Notes under the pieces: model-generated
Told to the model about the DNA's origin: nothing
Database searches by the model: none
What the model saw: only the letters and a program-made list of their open reading frames with translations
Shown: piece after piece, positions 17,305-25,007 of the stretch
Position numbering within the stretch: position 1 is the stretch's first letter
How the letters are laid out: every line of letters begins with the position of its first letter
Made by a program: the position numbers and the translations under genes
Source: an uncultured Bacteroidota bacterium
Lineage (GTDB): Bacteria; Bacteroidota; Bacteroidia; Bacteroidales; UBA12481
Assembly: GCA_903919925.1 (NCBI GenBank)
Contig: CAIXKO010000436.1
Coordinates: 1 to 33,871 of the forward strand
DNA: 33,871 nucleotides
Direction of reading: 5' to 3'

Positions 17305-18044
17305 TGGAACAGCAAGATTATATTTTCGGGTTAAGGCCCGTGCAGGAGGCCATAGAGGCCGGACGCACCATTGAAAGAGTAATGATTAAAAAGGGATTGC
17401 AGGGTGACGGAGTTTATGCCCTCCTTCATTTAATCAGGCAATCGGGTATTCCGTTTCAATATGTTCCGGTGGAAAAGCTGAACCGGATGACGCAGAAAAA
17501 TCATCAGGGGATTATCGCCATAACGTCCATTGTAACTTATCTTCCCTTTGAAGAGGTGGTTGCGCGGGTTTTTGAGGATGGCAGGGATCCACTGGTGGTA
17601 ATTCTTGATGGAATAACCGATGTGAGGAATTTGGGTGCCATAGCCCGCTCAGCCGAGGCGGCAGGAGCTGATGCCATCCTGATTCCTGAAAAGGGAGTGG
17701 CTCAGATTAATCCCGATTCCATGAAAACATCAGCCGGGGCACTTGCGATTATTCCGGTATGCCGCACACCCGATCTGATCCGGAGCATCAAGTACCTGAA
17801 AAATGCCGGATTGAAGATTACCGGTGCCACGGAAAAAACAGACATCCTTTTTTATGAGGCCGATTTTAAGGCACCCATGGCGCTGATCATGGGAGCTGAA
17901 GATCATGGCATCAGCCCCAATATACTGGCTTTATGTGATCAGGAGGTGCGCATTCCGATGCTGGGTAAGATTGCCTCTCTTAACGTTTCCGCCGCAGCCT
18001 CGGTGATATTGTTTGAGGCGGTGAGGCAGCGGAGTGGGAAGTGA
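17304..18044 (+). CDS. rlmB: 23S rRNA (guanosine-2'-O-)-methyltransferase RlmB (SpoU/TrmH family)
   Basis: The 246-residue length is typical. An N-terminal RNA-binding substrate domain (DYIFGLRPVQEAIEAG, then the KNHQGIIA boundary near 70) precedes a SPOUT methyltransferase domain with all three motifs: DGITDVRNLGAIARSAEAAG (about 100-119), MGAEDHGISP (about 195) and IPMLGKIASLNVSAAASVIL (about 217-236). Family members methylate the ribose of a conserved guanosine in 23S rRNA (G2251 in E. coli) using S-adenosylmethionine. The exact target could also be another SpoU site, but the domain layout fits RlmB best. The start overlaps the GWxTD gene stop by one base. Confidence 0.9.
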   Translation: MEQQDYIFGLRPVQEAIEAGRTIERVMIKKGLQGDGVYALLHLIRQSGIPFQYVPVEKLNRMTQKNHQGIIAITSIVTYLPFEEVVARVFEDGRDPLVVILDGITDVRNLGAIARSAEAAGADAILIPEKGVAQINPDSMKTSAGALAIIPVCRTPDLIRSIKYLKNAGLKITGATEKTDILFYEADFKAPMALIMGAEDHGISPNILALCDQEVRIPMLGKIASLNVSAAASVILFEAVRQRSGK

Positions 18045-18054
18045 AGATCGAATG

Positions 18055-18079
18055 GTGACGAGTGAAAAGTGACGAGTGA
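18055..18079. repeat. two copies of GTGACGAGTGA, 14-bp period, just after rlmB
   Basis: GTGACGAGTGA occurs at 18055-18065 and 18069-18079, separated by AAA. The first copy begins 11 bases after the rlmB stop codon. Confidence 0.8.
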
Positions 18080-18115
18080 CAAAACATTGAATGGCCTTTT
18101 TGATTTGCCGGCCTT

Positions 18116-18256
18116 ATCTGGTTCGCCTCTCTGCTGTTTCCCCAATTCCAGCTCAACAATCAACCTGCCGGTGAAATCAGTCACCTGTATAAAGACTGTT
18201 TGGTTGGAAACAATGACATACCGTATGGTGGCAAGGTGGTTAGCCGGGTATTGGCC
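18116..18256 (-). pseudogene. decayed fragment resembling a type IX secretion C-terminal sorting domain
   Basis: A minus-strand frame reads GQYPANHLATIRYVI, then IQVTDFTGRLIVELELGK, then QQRGE. This follows the usual order of a T9SS type A sorting domain: a YPNP-like start, a TIxY strand, a V.D..GR.v strand and a ..aGe turn. The final strands are missing and the frame runs on into repeats and the antisense of rlmB. No passenger protein is detectable upstream, so it looks like the remnant of a lost secreted-protein gene. The match is by eye and the fragment is only about 47 residues. Confidence 0.4.
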
Positions 18257-18464
18257 CGATAAGCGGATTAGCAGGATAACCCTCAAAAACCAGTGTAAAG
18301 GCCTTGATTAGTTTGATTTTGGCATCTCTCGCGGATCAATCGCGGTGAGGCTTCCAACCCATCCATTATAGGAGTAGTAAGCGGATGAACACGTTTGATT
18401 CTACTTGATCCAAACAGCAAAAATATAGACCCAATTCTGCGTCCCTGCCATATTCCCACTCTTT

Positions 18465-18527
18465 ACGTTCTTCACCCTCTTTACATTCTTCACCCTCTTC
18501 ACGTTCTTCACGTTCTTCACATTCTTC
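18465..18527 (-). repeat. seven copies of a 9-bp tandem repeat (RAAGARBGT read on minus strand) at the ABC-F gene end
   Basis: On the minus strand the units are GAAGAATGT, GAAGAACGT (twice), GAAGAGGGT, GAAGAATGT, AAAGAGGGT and GAAGAACGT. The stop codon of the ABC-F gene lies at the junction with the first unit. Related but imperfect units (GAAGAACGC, GAAGCGT) extend back into its last codons. The same unit occurs at 27809-27889. Confidence 0.9.
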
Positions 18528-20505
18528 ACGCTTCGCGTTCTTCGTGCGCCTTTTCCCACTCCTCCATCGCCACTCCTAATTCTTTTTTCAGCTGATCATA
18601 TTCAACATAAGGATCGGCGCCGGCGTTGGCGGCCATGCTCTCGGGATCGGCTAAAAACATTTCAACCAGGTGGATGCGCTTTTCCAGATCCTCTATCCGC
18701 TCCTCGGCTTTGGTGATGCGGGTGGCTATTTTGCGTTTTTGCCGATCAATCTCTTTCTTTTCTTCGTATTTCTGTTTGTTATCGGCCAAGGTAACAACAA
18801 TCGTAGGATTCTGCGTTTGAACCAGCTCCTGTCTGGTCTTCATCTCAACTTTATCCTGCTTTTGAACAATCTCCTTACGCTCGATTTCTTTGAGCGTGTT
18901 CAGTCGTTTTTTATTCAGGAACTCAAAGATATCGCCCGGATGCTCTTTGACTTTCCGGCCACGGAATTCAAATATTTTGGTTACCAAACCATCTAAAAAA
19001 TCCCTGTCGTGCGATACGAGTATCAGCGATCCGTTAAACTTCAGCAAGGCCTCTTTCAAAACCTGTTTCGATCGCAAATCGAGATGGTTGGTGGGCTCAT
19101 CAAGGACCAGCAGGTTTTTGGGCTCCATCAGCAGACAGGCCAGTGCCAACCTCGATCTTTCGCCTCCTGAGAGGACCGAAACCTTCTTGTCGATATCATC
19201 ACCACTAAAGAGAAATGCACCCAGAATGTCGCGCATTTTTGTCCGGATATCACCAATAGCCACATAGTCGATCGTTTCCAGAACAGTTTTCAGCGGATCC
19301 AGTACATCGGCCTGATTTTGGGCATAATAGCCAATTTTCAGGTTGTGGCCCAACTTGCAGTTTCCTTCATATTCCAGCTCGCCCATAATGATGCGGGCCA
19401 TGGTGGTTTTCCCTTCACCATTACGGCCAACAAAGGCAACCTTTTCACCGCGGTGAATAATCATTTCTATTTTGTCGAGAACATGCGTAGTTCCATATCG
19501 CTTGCTAACATCCTCGGTCTCAACCAGAATGGTTCCGGCATGTGGTGCGGGTGGGAACTTAATATGAATGGTTGATCCGTCGATCTCATCGATTTCTATT
19601 CTATCGATTTTAGCCAGCTGCTTGATCCTCGATTGCACCTGCACTGATTTGGTTGCCTTGTACCGGAACCGCTGGATAAACTTCTCCGTTTCGTCAATCT
19701 TTTTTTTCTGATTGGTATAGGCGGCCAGCTGTTGCTCGCGTCGCTCACCTCTCAGTTTCAGGAACTCAGTGTAAGGCACCTTGTAATCAGCCAGCCGGCC
19801 CAAAGTTATCTCCACTGTACGTTTGGTGGCCCGGTCAAGGAAAGTTCTATCGTGACTGATGAGCAGAACGGCCCCCCGGAAATCCTTCAGATAATCCTCG
19901 AGCCATTGAATCGATTCGATATCGAGGTGGTTGGTTGGTTCATCGAGCAGCAAAACATCCGGTTGCTGCAACAGAATCTTAGCCAGCTCGATACGCATGC
20001 GCCAACCGCCAGAGAATTCTGCCGTTGCACGTTCAAAATCCGCTCGTTCAAATCCAAGACCGATCAGTGTTTGCTCAATTTCTGCTTCCCGGTTCCGTCC
20101 GCCGAGCATTTCAAATCGATCACTCTTTTCCGACAAATCCGATATCAGCTTATGATAAGAGTCTGTTTCATAGTCAGTACGGGCAGTAATATCAACAGTG
20201 AGATTGTGGATGTCACGTTCCAGCTGTAAAACCTCTTCAAATGCCTTTTCTGCTTCATGAAAAACCGTGGTGGAATCGGAATAGGCCATGTGCTGCGGAA
20301 GGTAACCAAGGCGTATACTTGGCGGAACCGATACAAAGCCCCCCGATGGTTTCATTTCGCCGGTGAACAGCCTGAGAATGGTGGTTTTTCCTGCACCGTT
20401 TCTGCCCACTAAACCCACGCGATCTCTCTGGCTCACCAAAAATGAGATATCCTTGAGCAAATCATAGCTGCCGAAACTAACGGTTACCTGGTCTAGCGAA
20501 ATCAT
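18526..20505 (-). CDS. ABC-F family ATPase (ribosome-associated translation factor type)
   Basis: This 659-residue cytoplasmic protein has two ABC domains and no membrane segment. Domain 1 has Walker A GRNGAGKTT (34-42), signature FSGGWRMR and Walker B LLLDEPTNHLD. An arginine/lysine-rich linker, the P-site tRNA interaction motif region, includes FIQRFRYKATKSVQVQSRIK. Domain 2 has Walker A GRNGEGKTT, signature LSGGERSRLAL and LLVLDEPTNHLD. Both Walker B glutamates are intact. A C-terminal coiled coil of about 100 residues (about 555-655) resembles that of the Uup/YdiF-type members. ABC-F proteins act on ribosomes during elongation or stalling. Neither a specific subgroup nor an antibiotic-resistance role can be assigned. 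The last residues (HEEREA) are encoded by repeat-like DNA. The start overlaps the stop of the DUF1643 gene by four bases. Confidence 0.92.
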   Translation of the reverse strand: MISLDQVTVSFGSYDLLKDISFLVSQRDRVGLVGRNGAGKTTILRLFTGEMKPSGGFVSVPPSIRLGYLPQHMAYSDSTTVFHEAEKAFEEVLQLERDIHNLTVDITARTDYETDSYHKLISDLSEKSDRFEMLGGRNREAEIEQTLIGLGFERADFERATAEFSGGWRMRIELAKILLQQPDVLLLDEPTNHLDIESIQWLEDYLKDFRGAVLLISHDRTFLDRATKRTVEITLGRLADYKVPYTEFLKLRGERREQQLAAYTNQKKKIDETEKFIQRFRYKATKSVQVQSRIKQLAKIDRIEIDEIDGSTIHIKFPPAPHAGTILVETEDVSKRYGTTHVLDKIEMIIHRGEKVAFVGRNGEGKTTMARIIMGELEYEGNCKLGHNLKIGYYAQNQADVLDPLKTVLETIDYVAIGDIRTKMRDILGAFLFSGDDIDKKVSVLSGGERSRLALACLLMEPKNLLVLDEPTNHLDLRSKQVLKEALLKFNGSLILVSHDRDFLDGLVTKIFEFRGRKVKEHPGDIFEFLNKKRLNTLKEIERKEIVQKQDKVEMKTRQELVQTQNPTIVVTLADNKQKYEEKKEIDRQKRKIATRITKAEERIEDLEKRIHLVEMFLADPESMAANAGADPYVEYDQLKKELGVAMEEWEKAHEEREA

Positions 20506-21092
20506 AATGTAAATGGCTTAAGTTCATAATCATATCCCCACATCAGGCCATGCAGGGGTTCTTTGGTTGCCTGAGTTCCCGAAACATGGAAAACCGGTCC
20601 ATGAAAGTGCTCCGGAATCAGGGTCTTAACCGTTTCAATTCGTGAAATGTATCGTTTATTATCGATGCCCGATGGACCTCCCCAGGCACAAATCAAATAG
20701 TCGGTTTTTGCCAGGATCTGACTGAAGAACGAATTATTTTCCAACCCGATCACAGCCATATCATCCAAAGTGTTTAACCGCTCATTCACTTCAATCGCAT
20801 CGGTGGCACGGAAAGCGAAAATATTCAGGATTTTCAGATGCTTTACATCCGGAAATTGCTTCCAAACATACGTTTCTACTTTCCTGATGGTGGAGTCAGA
20901 CCTTTTTTCATCGGCCGAGCTGGGATTTTTGAGGATCACGGCAATGGTTTTGGAACGGGGCTGGCTTAATAGATCAGCTTTGTAATTCATTTCCAATGTG
21001 TACCGGAACAACCTGTCGGGCGAAAAATCTGCCCGGATACTTTGAATATCCACTTCGCTGTAATGATCAACCTGTCGTCCGATTCGAGCCAT
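20502..21092 (-). CDS. DUF1643-domain protein
   Basis: I place the start at the ATG at 21092 (196 residues, MARIGRQVDHYSEVD). A longer frame from 21239 would overlap the divergent rlmD start and would lie upstream of a promoter-like TACTTTTG at 21112-21119. The core has the DUF1643 pattern: RYTLEM, AVILKNPSSADEKRSDSTIRK, LKILNIFAFRATD, YLICAWGG and the GT.A.KEPLHGLMWGY ending. The family is widespread, small and of unknown function, sometimes found near mobile or defence genes. Nothing of that sort is seen here. It is probably cytoplasmic. The stop overlaps the ABC-F start, so the two are likely one transcription unit. Confidence 0.8.
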   Translation of the reverse strand: MARIGRQVDHYSEVDIQSIRADFSPDRLFRYTLEMNYKADLLSQPRSKTIAVILKNPSSADEKRSDSTIRKVETYVWKQFPDVKHLKILNIFAFRATDAIEVNERLNTLDDMAVIGLENNSFFSQILAKTDYLICAWGGPSGIDNKRYISRIETVKTLIPEHFHGPVFHVSGTQATKEPLHGLMWGYDYELKPFTL

Positions 21093-21111
21093 ACCTGATT
21101 TTGATTTCCGG

Positions 21112-21119
21112 CAAAAGTA
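21112..21119 (-). promoter_or_regulatory. predicted -7 element for the DUF1643/ABC-F unit
   Basis: On the minus strand TACTTTTG matches TAnnTTTG. It is 20 bases before the ATG at 21092. No clear TTTG is present at the -33 distance. The opposite strand has a weaker TACTTTAG at 21183-21190, 20 bases before the TTG start of the rlmD-like gene. Confidence 0.4.
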
Positions 21120-21209
21120 ACAAACTTCGGGATTCCGGCCCGACAGATTTAGAATGCCTTCCGGATTTTGACTTTCGTTTATTACTTTAGCCGCCACTAA
21201 ATCATCATT

Positions 21210-22613
21210 TTGAAAAAGAAACCACTGCCAGTATTGCATGATCTCACGGTTGAATCAATCGGAGCCGAAGGGAAGGCCATTGCCCGTTATGAAAACCGTG
21301 TGGTATTTATCCCGATGGTGATTCCCGGTGATGTTGTGGATGTAAAAATCACTAAAAAGCGCCATTCGTATTGGGAAGGGAACATGCTGCGTTTAGTAAC
21401 CCCGTCGCCAGGCCGGCAAACTCCGGTTTGCGATTATTTTACTGTTTGTGGTGGCTGCAAGTGGCAGATGCTTCCATACATTGAGCAGCTGAAGTTCAAG
21501 GAAAAACAAGTTTCTGATCAGCTGATCAGGATCGGAAGGTTAACCCTGCCGGAAATAGCGCCGATCATCGGAGCAGAATCGTCGGAGTTTTACCGGAATA
21601 AAATGGAATATACTTTTTCCAACCGCCGGTGGCTTTCAGCTGAGGACATGCCGGTTAACGGTTTTCCGGAGTCCACACCCGGACTGGGCTTGCACGTTCG
21701 CGGTCTTTTTGATAAAGTGGTTGATATCCATAAATGCTGGTTGCAGCCCGATCCTGCCAATGAGATCCGAAATGAGGTAAGGAGATTTACTCTGGAACAT
21801 GGGTATACCTATTATGATCTTAGAAATCAATCGGGTATGATGCGGAACCTGATTATACGGTGCACCTCAACCGGCGAATGGATGGTTATCGTTTGCTTTC
21901 ATGAAGAGGATCCTGAGAAATTGAAAATGCTGATGGATCACATTGTTGAGAAATTCCCATTCCTCACCTCACTGGTTTATGTGATCAACCCAAAACAGAA
22001 TGATACGATCAATGACCTGGAAATAATGACCTGGTACGGGCGCGATCACTTGTTTGAAGAGATGGAGGGCTTGCGCTTCAAGATCAGTCCGAAATCCTTT
22101 TTCCAGACCAATACGCACCAGGTCCATAAATTATATAGTGTGGTAAAAGATTTTGCCGGATTGACGGGCAACGAGGTTGTATATGATTTGTATACCGGCA
22201 CCGGTACTATTGCTCAGTTTGTGGCCGCTCAAGCTTCAAAGGTTATTGGAATGGAGTATGTGCCTGAGGCTATTGAAGATGCGAAAGTAAATGCTGCTTT
22301 AAACGACATACAAAATGCATCTTTTTTTACCGGAGATATCAAGGATATGCTCACTGCAGATTTTATGGAAACCAATGGGAAACCGGATGTGATTATTCTC
22401 GATCCTCCACGTGCCGGTGTTCATGAAGATGTGATTTTTGCTATCCGGACAGCATCACCAGAACGTATTGTTTATGTTAGCTGCAATCCTGCCACTCAGG
22501 CCCGTGATCTGGCGATGCTTGGTGATCAGTATACTATTGAGGCGGTTCAGCCGGTGGATATGTTTCCGCATACGCATCATGTGGAAAACGTGGTGAAGCT
22601 GAATCGCAAATAA
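21210..22613 (+). CDS. rlmD: 23S rRNA (uracil-5-)-methyltransferase, RlmD/RumA type
   Basis: The start is a TTG (MKKKPLPVLHDLTVESIG). No ATG gives a complete N-terminus. Of the 467 residues, about 1-65 form a TRAM RNA-binding domain. The iron-sulfur cysteines CDYFTVCGGC (near 75-84), plus a fourth in DIHKCWLQP, match the C-x5-C-x2-C...C arrangement of RumA. The methyltransferase domain contains FFQTN, YDLYTGTGTIAQF, ILDPPRAGV, the catalytic cysteine in YVSCNPATQARDL, and the general-base glutamate in HHVENVVKL. It transfers a methyl group from S-adenosylmethionine to C5 of a uridine in 23S rRNA. Bacteria with one such enzyme may modify two sites (RlmCD type), so U1939 specificity is assumed, not shown. 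Confidence 0.88.
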   Translation: MKKKPLPVLHDLTVESIGAEGKAIARYENRVVFIPMVIPGDVVDVKITKKRHSYWEGNMLRLVTPSPGRQTPVCDYFTVCGGCKWQMLPYIEQLKFKEKQVSDQLIRIGRLTLPEIAPIIGAESSEFYRNKMEYTFSNRRWLSAEDMPVNGFPESTPGLGLHVRGLFDKVVDIHKCWLQPDPANEIRNEVRRFTLEHGYTYYDLRNQSGMMRNLIIRCTSTGEWMVIVCFHEEDPEKLKMLMDHIVEKFPFLTSLVYVINPKQNDTINDLEIMTWYGRDHLFEEMEGLRFKISPKSFFQTNTHQVHKLYSVVKDFAGLTGNEVVYDLYTGTGTIAQFVAAQASKVIGMEYVPEAIEDAKVNAALNDIQNASFFTGDIKDMLTADFMETNGKPDVIILDPPRAGVHEDVIFAIRTASPERIVYVSCNPATQARDLAMLGDQYTIEAVQPVDMFPHTHHVENVVKLNRK

Positions 22614-22660
22614 CAAAAAGCAAAAAGCAAATAACAAAAAGCAAAAGACAAATAACAAGG
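22606..22660 (+). repeat. 21-bp tandem repeat overlapping the rlmD stop codon
   Basis: The unit GCAAATAACAAAAAGCAAAA plus one base occurs at 22606-22626 and 22627-22647, with a partial third copy at 22648-22660. The first copy contains the last codon and TAA stop of the rlmD-like gene. A GTGTGAGTGTGA-like stretch follows at 22661-22686. Confidence 0.85.
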
Positions 22661-22709
22661 GTGTGAGTGTGATTGTGAGTGTGGGGTAAATTTCATAATA
22701 TAGTTAGTT

Positions 22710-24179
22710 ATGAGTATATTGAGTGTGGTGTTGAAGAAGTTGCCGTCTACTTATTGGTGGGCGAATTTAATGGAGTTGTTTGAGCGGTTGGCGTGGTATG
22801 GGATGTTCATCCCGTTGTCGCTCTATTTGACAGGATCCACTGAAACCGGTGCTTTAGGGTTTTCGCAAGTTCAAAAGGGAGCACTGATGGGAACGGTGGT
22901 GATGGTATTGTATTTTTTACCACTGCTTACCGGAGCGATTGCAGATAAGTTTGGATTCCGGAAAACACTGATAGTTGCTTACGTGGTACTGGCTTCAGGG
23001 TATTTTGCGATGGGGCAGGTTAGTTCTTACAGTGCGGTATTTTTGGTTTTTTTGTGGGTTGCGCTGGGAGCAGGACTATTTAAACCGGTGATTCAGGCTA
23101 CTGTTGGAAAAACCACCGATGAAACAACTTCTTCACTCGGGTTTGGAATCTTTTATATGATCGTAAATATCGGCTCATTCATCGGTCCGATTATCGCTTC
23201 CGTATTGCGCGGCTTTTCATGGAAGTATGTTTTTGTGATGTCGTCGGTATCTATTCTGGTGAATCTGGTTATTGTGATCTTCTTTTATAAGGAACCCGCC
23301 CAGCCGAAAAATGAGGATCCGCTTCTTAAATCGATCAAGCTGATCTTAAAAAATATATTTAAAGCACTGAGTGATATTAAACTGCTTATCTTCCTGATAC
23401 TGGTAATCGGTTTCTGGACCATGTATAATCAGCTGTTTTACACACTTCCTGTTTTTATTGATCAATGGGTGCGCACCGATGTTATGTTTCAATCGGTTGA
23501 AAAAATCTGGTCCGGATTTGCCCATGCGCTGGATACACAGAATAATGGAACTATCGCCAGTGAAATGTTGATCAATGTGGACGCTTTGTTTATTGTTCTC
23601 TTGCAAATCATTGTATCTACGGTTGTTATGAAGTGGAAGCCGCTAAATGCGATGATCAGTGGGATGTTGGTTTGTACCATCGGTATATCGCTTACTTTAT
23701 TAACTCAAAATGGTTTTTTTCTGATTCTTTCGATATTCATCTTTGCAATCGGGGAGATGTCATCGTCGCCCAAAATCTCTGAGTATATTGCACGGATAGC
23801 TCCAAAAGATAAGGTTGCACTTTACATGGGATGCTCCTTCATTCCGTATGCGGGAGGGAACTTCTTTGCAGGCCAGATTTCCGGTGGGGTGTACCAGCGT
23901 TTATCTGATAAAATCTCACTTTTACAGATCGATGTAGCCTCCAAAGGTCTCGATATTCCGGCAATCTCGGGAAAGTTTACCCAAACCGATTATTTTAACC
24001 GGGCAGCGGAACTCATGGGGATGAATGGCAGGCAATTGACAGATTATCTGTGGGTTACTTATCACCCAAACCGAATTTGGTACATTGTATTTGGAATCGG
24101 TATCGCTACGGTGGTGCTCATGATGTTATATGATCGGTTTCTCATCAGGGGGACTGGGCTTAAGATAAGAAAGGGCTGA
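22710..24179 (+). CDS. POT/PTR2-like major facilitator transporter
   Basis: This 489-residue inner-membrane protein has about 12-14 hydrophobic helices. It carries a proton-oligopeptide-transporter signature in TM1 in altered form (MELFERLAWYGM, where the family has ExxERFxYYG). It also has FGIFYMIVNIGSFIGP (about 147-162, cf. the family FYxxINxGS), FWTMYNQLFYTLP in TM7, and a TM10 glutamate in GEMSSSPKISEYIARIAP. These four regions together point to the POT family, which imports di- and tripeptides or related substrates with protons. The departures in the first motif and the long loop near 250-280 leave the substrate open. The gene stands alone on its strand, with repeats before it and a convergent ComB gene after. 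Confidence 0.78.
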   Translation: MSILSVVLKKLPSTYWWANLMELFERLAWYGMFIPLSLYLTGSTETGALGFSQVQKGALMGTVVMVLYFLPLLTGAIADKFGFRKTLIVAYVVLASGYFAMGQVSSYSAVFLVFLWVALGAGLFKPVIQATVGKTTDETTSSLGFGIFYMIVNIGSFIGPIIASVLRGFSWKYVFVMSSVSILVNLVIVIFFYKEPAQPKNEDPLLKSIKLILKNIFKALSDIKLLIFLILVIGFWTMYNQLFYTLPVFIDQWVRTDVMFQSVEKIWSGFAHALDTQNNGTIASEMLINVDALFIVLLQIIVSTVVMKWKPLNAMISGMLVCTIGISLTLLTQNGFFLILSIFIFAIGEMSSSPKISEYIARIAPKDKVALYMGCSFIPYAGGNFFAGQISGGVYQRLSDKISLLQIDVASKGLDIPAISGKFTQTDYFNRAAELMGMNGRQLTDYLWVTYHPNRIWYIVFGIGIATVVLMMLYDRFLIRGTGLKIRKG

Positions 24180-24243
24180 ACCGGGCATTGATATCAAAGT
24201 GATTAATGGACGACAACCAGCGCTGAACTGCGTTGAAAGTGGT

Positions 24244-24960
24244 TCATGCCTTTTTTGTGAAAAAATTGCTTGAATCTCCGCTGACCACGATGTTATGGGT
24301 ATCCATCTGCAGGCAATAATCCAGATCGGAGATTAATCCCTTGGACTTTAATACATTATAATGTGTAGTGTCCTGCAAGGCGGAATGAATATCGGATTGG
24401 CTTTGTTCCCATTTTTCGATGGCTAATTTTCCAAGATCATCGAACTTAAATTTCCCTGATTTCTCCAATGATGAGCAGATCAGACCGGCGCAAAGGAAAT
24501 CATCAAGAGAAAATTCGTTATTGGTTCCTGCACAAATCAGTTCAACCGGCATTACCTTTTTAATAAGGTAGGTTGCCAGGGCCTGATGATTAAGGAATGA
24601 ACCGATCAGAACTTCAGCGGCATTATGGCATCTTGAAATCGCTTGTGTACCATTGGTGGTAGTGAGGACAATCCCTTGGTTCAAAACTCTTTCAGTTGTA
24701 TATTCAAGAGGAGAGTTGCTGCAATCGAACCCATTAATAGGCAGGGCATGGCGCTCCCCGCCTAGTAAAATGCCGGTTTTTTTTAATTGAAATGCTTCTT
24801 CAATGGATGCCACGGTTTTAACCCAGCTTGCGCCATTTGATAAGGCTGTTACAATTACCGAGGTTGCCCGCAGCACATCGATGACTACGGCAATCCTCCC
24901 GGTTAGATCCTTTTCACGGATATCGGCGGCGGATAGGGTAAGGTGAATGGTTCTGTTCAT
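24244..24960 (-). CDS. comB: 2-phosphosulfolactate phosphatase family protein (ComB)
   Basis: The 238-residue protein matches the ComB family: VVIDVLRATSVIVTAL (about 25-40), GGERHALPINGFDCSNSPLE (about 67-86), TTTNGTQAI (about 100) and the acidic DDFLCAGLI stretch. ComB removes the phosphate of 2-phosphosulfolactate in coenzyme M synthesis in methanogens. Many bacteria carry homologues without making coenzyme M. In this setting sulfolactate or sulfonate metabolism is a guess. It follows the PabB-like gene by 47 bases on the same strand, so the two may be co-transcribed. No other sulfolactate gene is visible in the window. Confidence 0.87.
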   Translation of the reverse strand: MNRTIHLTLSAADIREKDLTGRIAVVIDVLRATSVIVTALSNGASWVKTVASIEEAFQLKKTGILLGGERHALPINGFDCSNSPLEYTTERVLNQGIVLTTTNGTQAISRCHNAAEVLIGSFLNHQALATYLIKKVMPVELICAGTNNEFSLDDFLCAGLICSSLEKSGKFKFDDLGKLAIEKWEQSQSDIHSALQDTTHYNVLKSKGLISDLDYCLQMDTHNIVVSGDSSNFFTKKA

Positions 24961-25007
24961 TATTCACTTTTTAATGGTGTTTTGTTCCCAAAGTACACTC
25001 AAGTCAA

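Larger units (their letters stand above)
18045..18525. other. 481-bp gap between convergent genes, non-coding apart from a decayed fragment and short repeats
   Basis: No credible intact gene is present. From left to right it holds a duplicated GTGACGAGTGA (18055-18079), a minus-strand fragment like a type IX sorting domain (18116-18256), unremarkable sequence to about 18450, and a 9-bp tandem repeat (18465-18527) that runs into the end of the ABC-F gene. An 80-codon plus-strand frame at 18069-18311 has no recognisable features. Confidence 0.6.

Noticed and set aside
17939-18286. 115-codon minus-strand frame running from the gap into antisense rlmB, as an intact gene
   Set aside because: Only the middle part resembles a known domain. 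The rest is antisense to the conserved rlmB end and repeats, so I list only the fragment as a remnant.
19732-20229. 165-codon plus-strand frame inside the ABC-F gene
   Set aside because: It lies opposite the first ABC domain, whose conservation explains the absence of stops; no recognisable features.
18526-20505. ABC-F protein as an antibiotic-resistance determinant
   Set aside because: The layout with a C-terminal coiled coil suits the housekeeping Uup/YdiF-like group, and nothing in the context indicates acquired resistance.
21093-21239. N-terminal extension of the DUF1643 protein
   Set aside because: It would overlap the divergent rlmD start by 30 bases and lies upstream of a good -7 promoter element. 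The extra residues, including a CYFC pair, are unlikely to be translated.
24180-24260. Terminator between the POT-like and comB genes
   Set aside because: Only a 5-bp stem (TGAAC/GTTCA) with a 13-base loop precedes a T-run, which is too weak to call.
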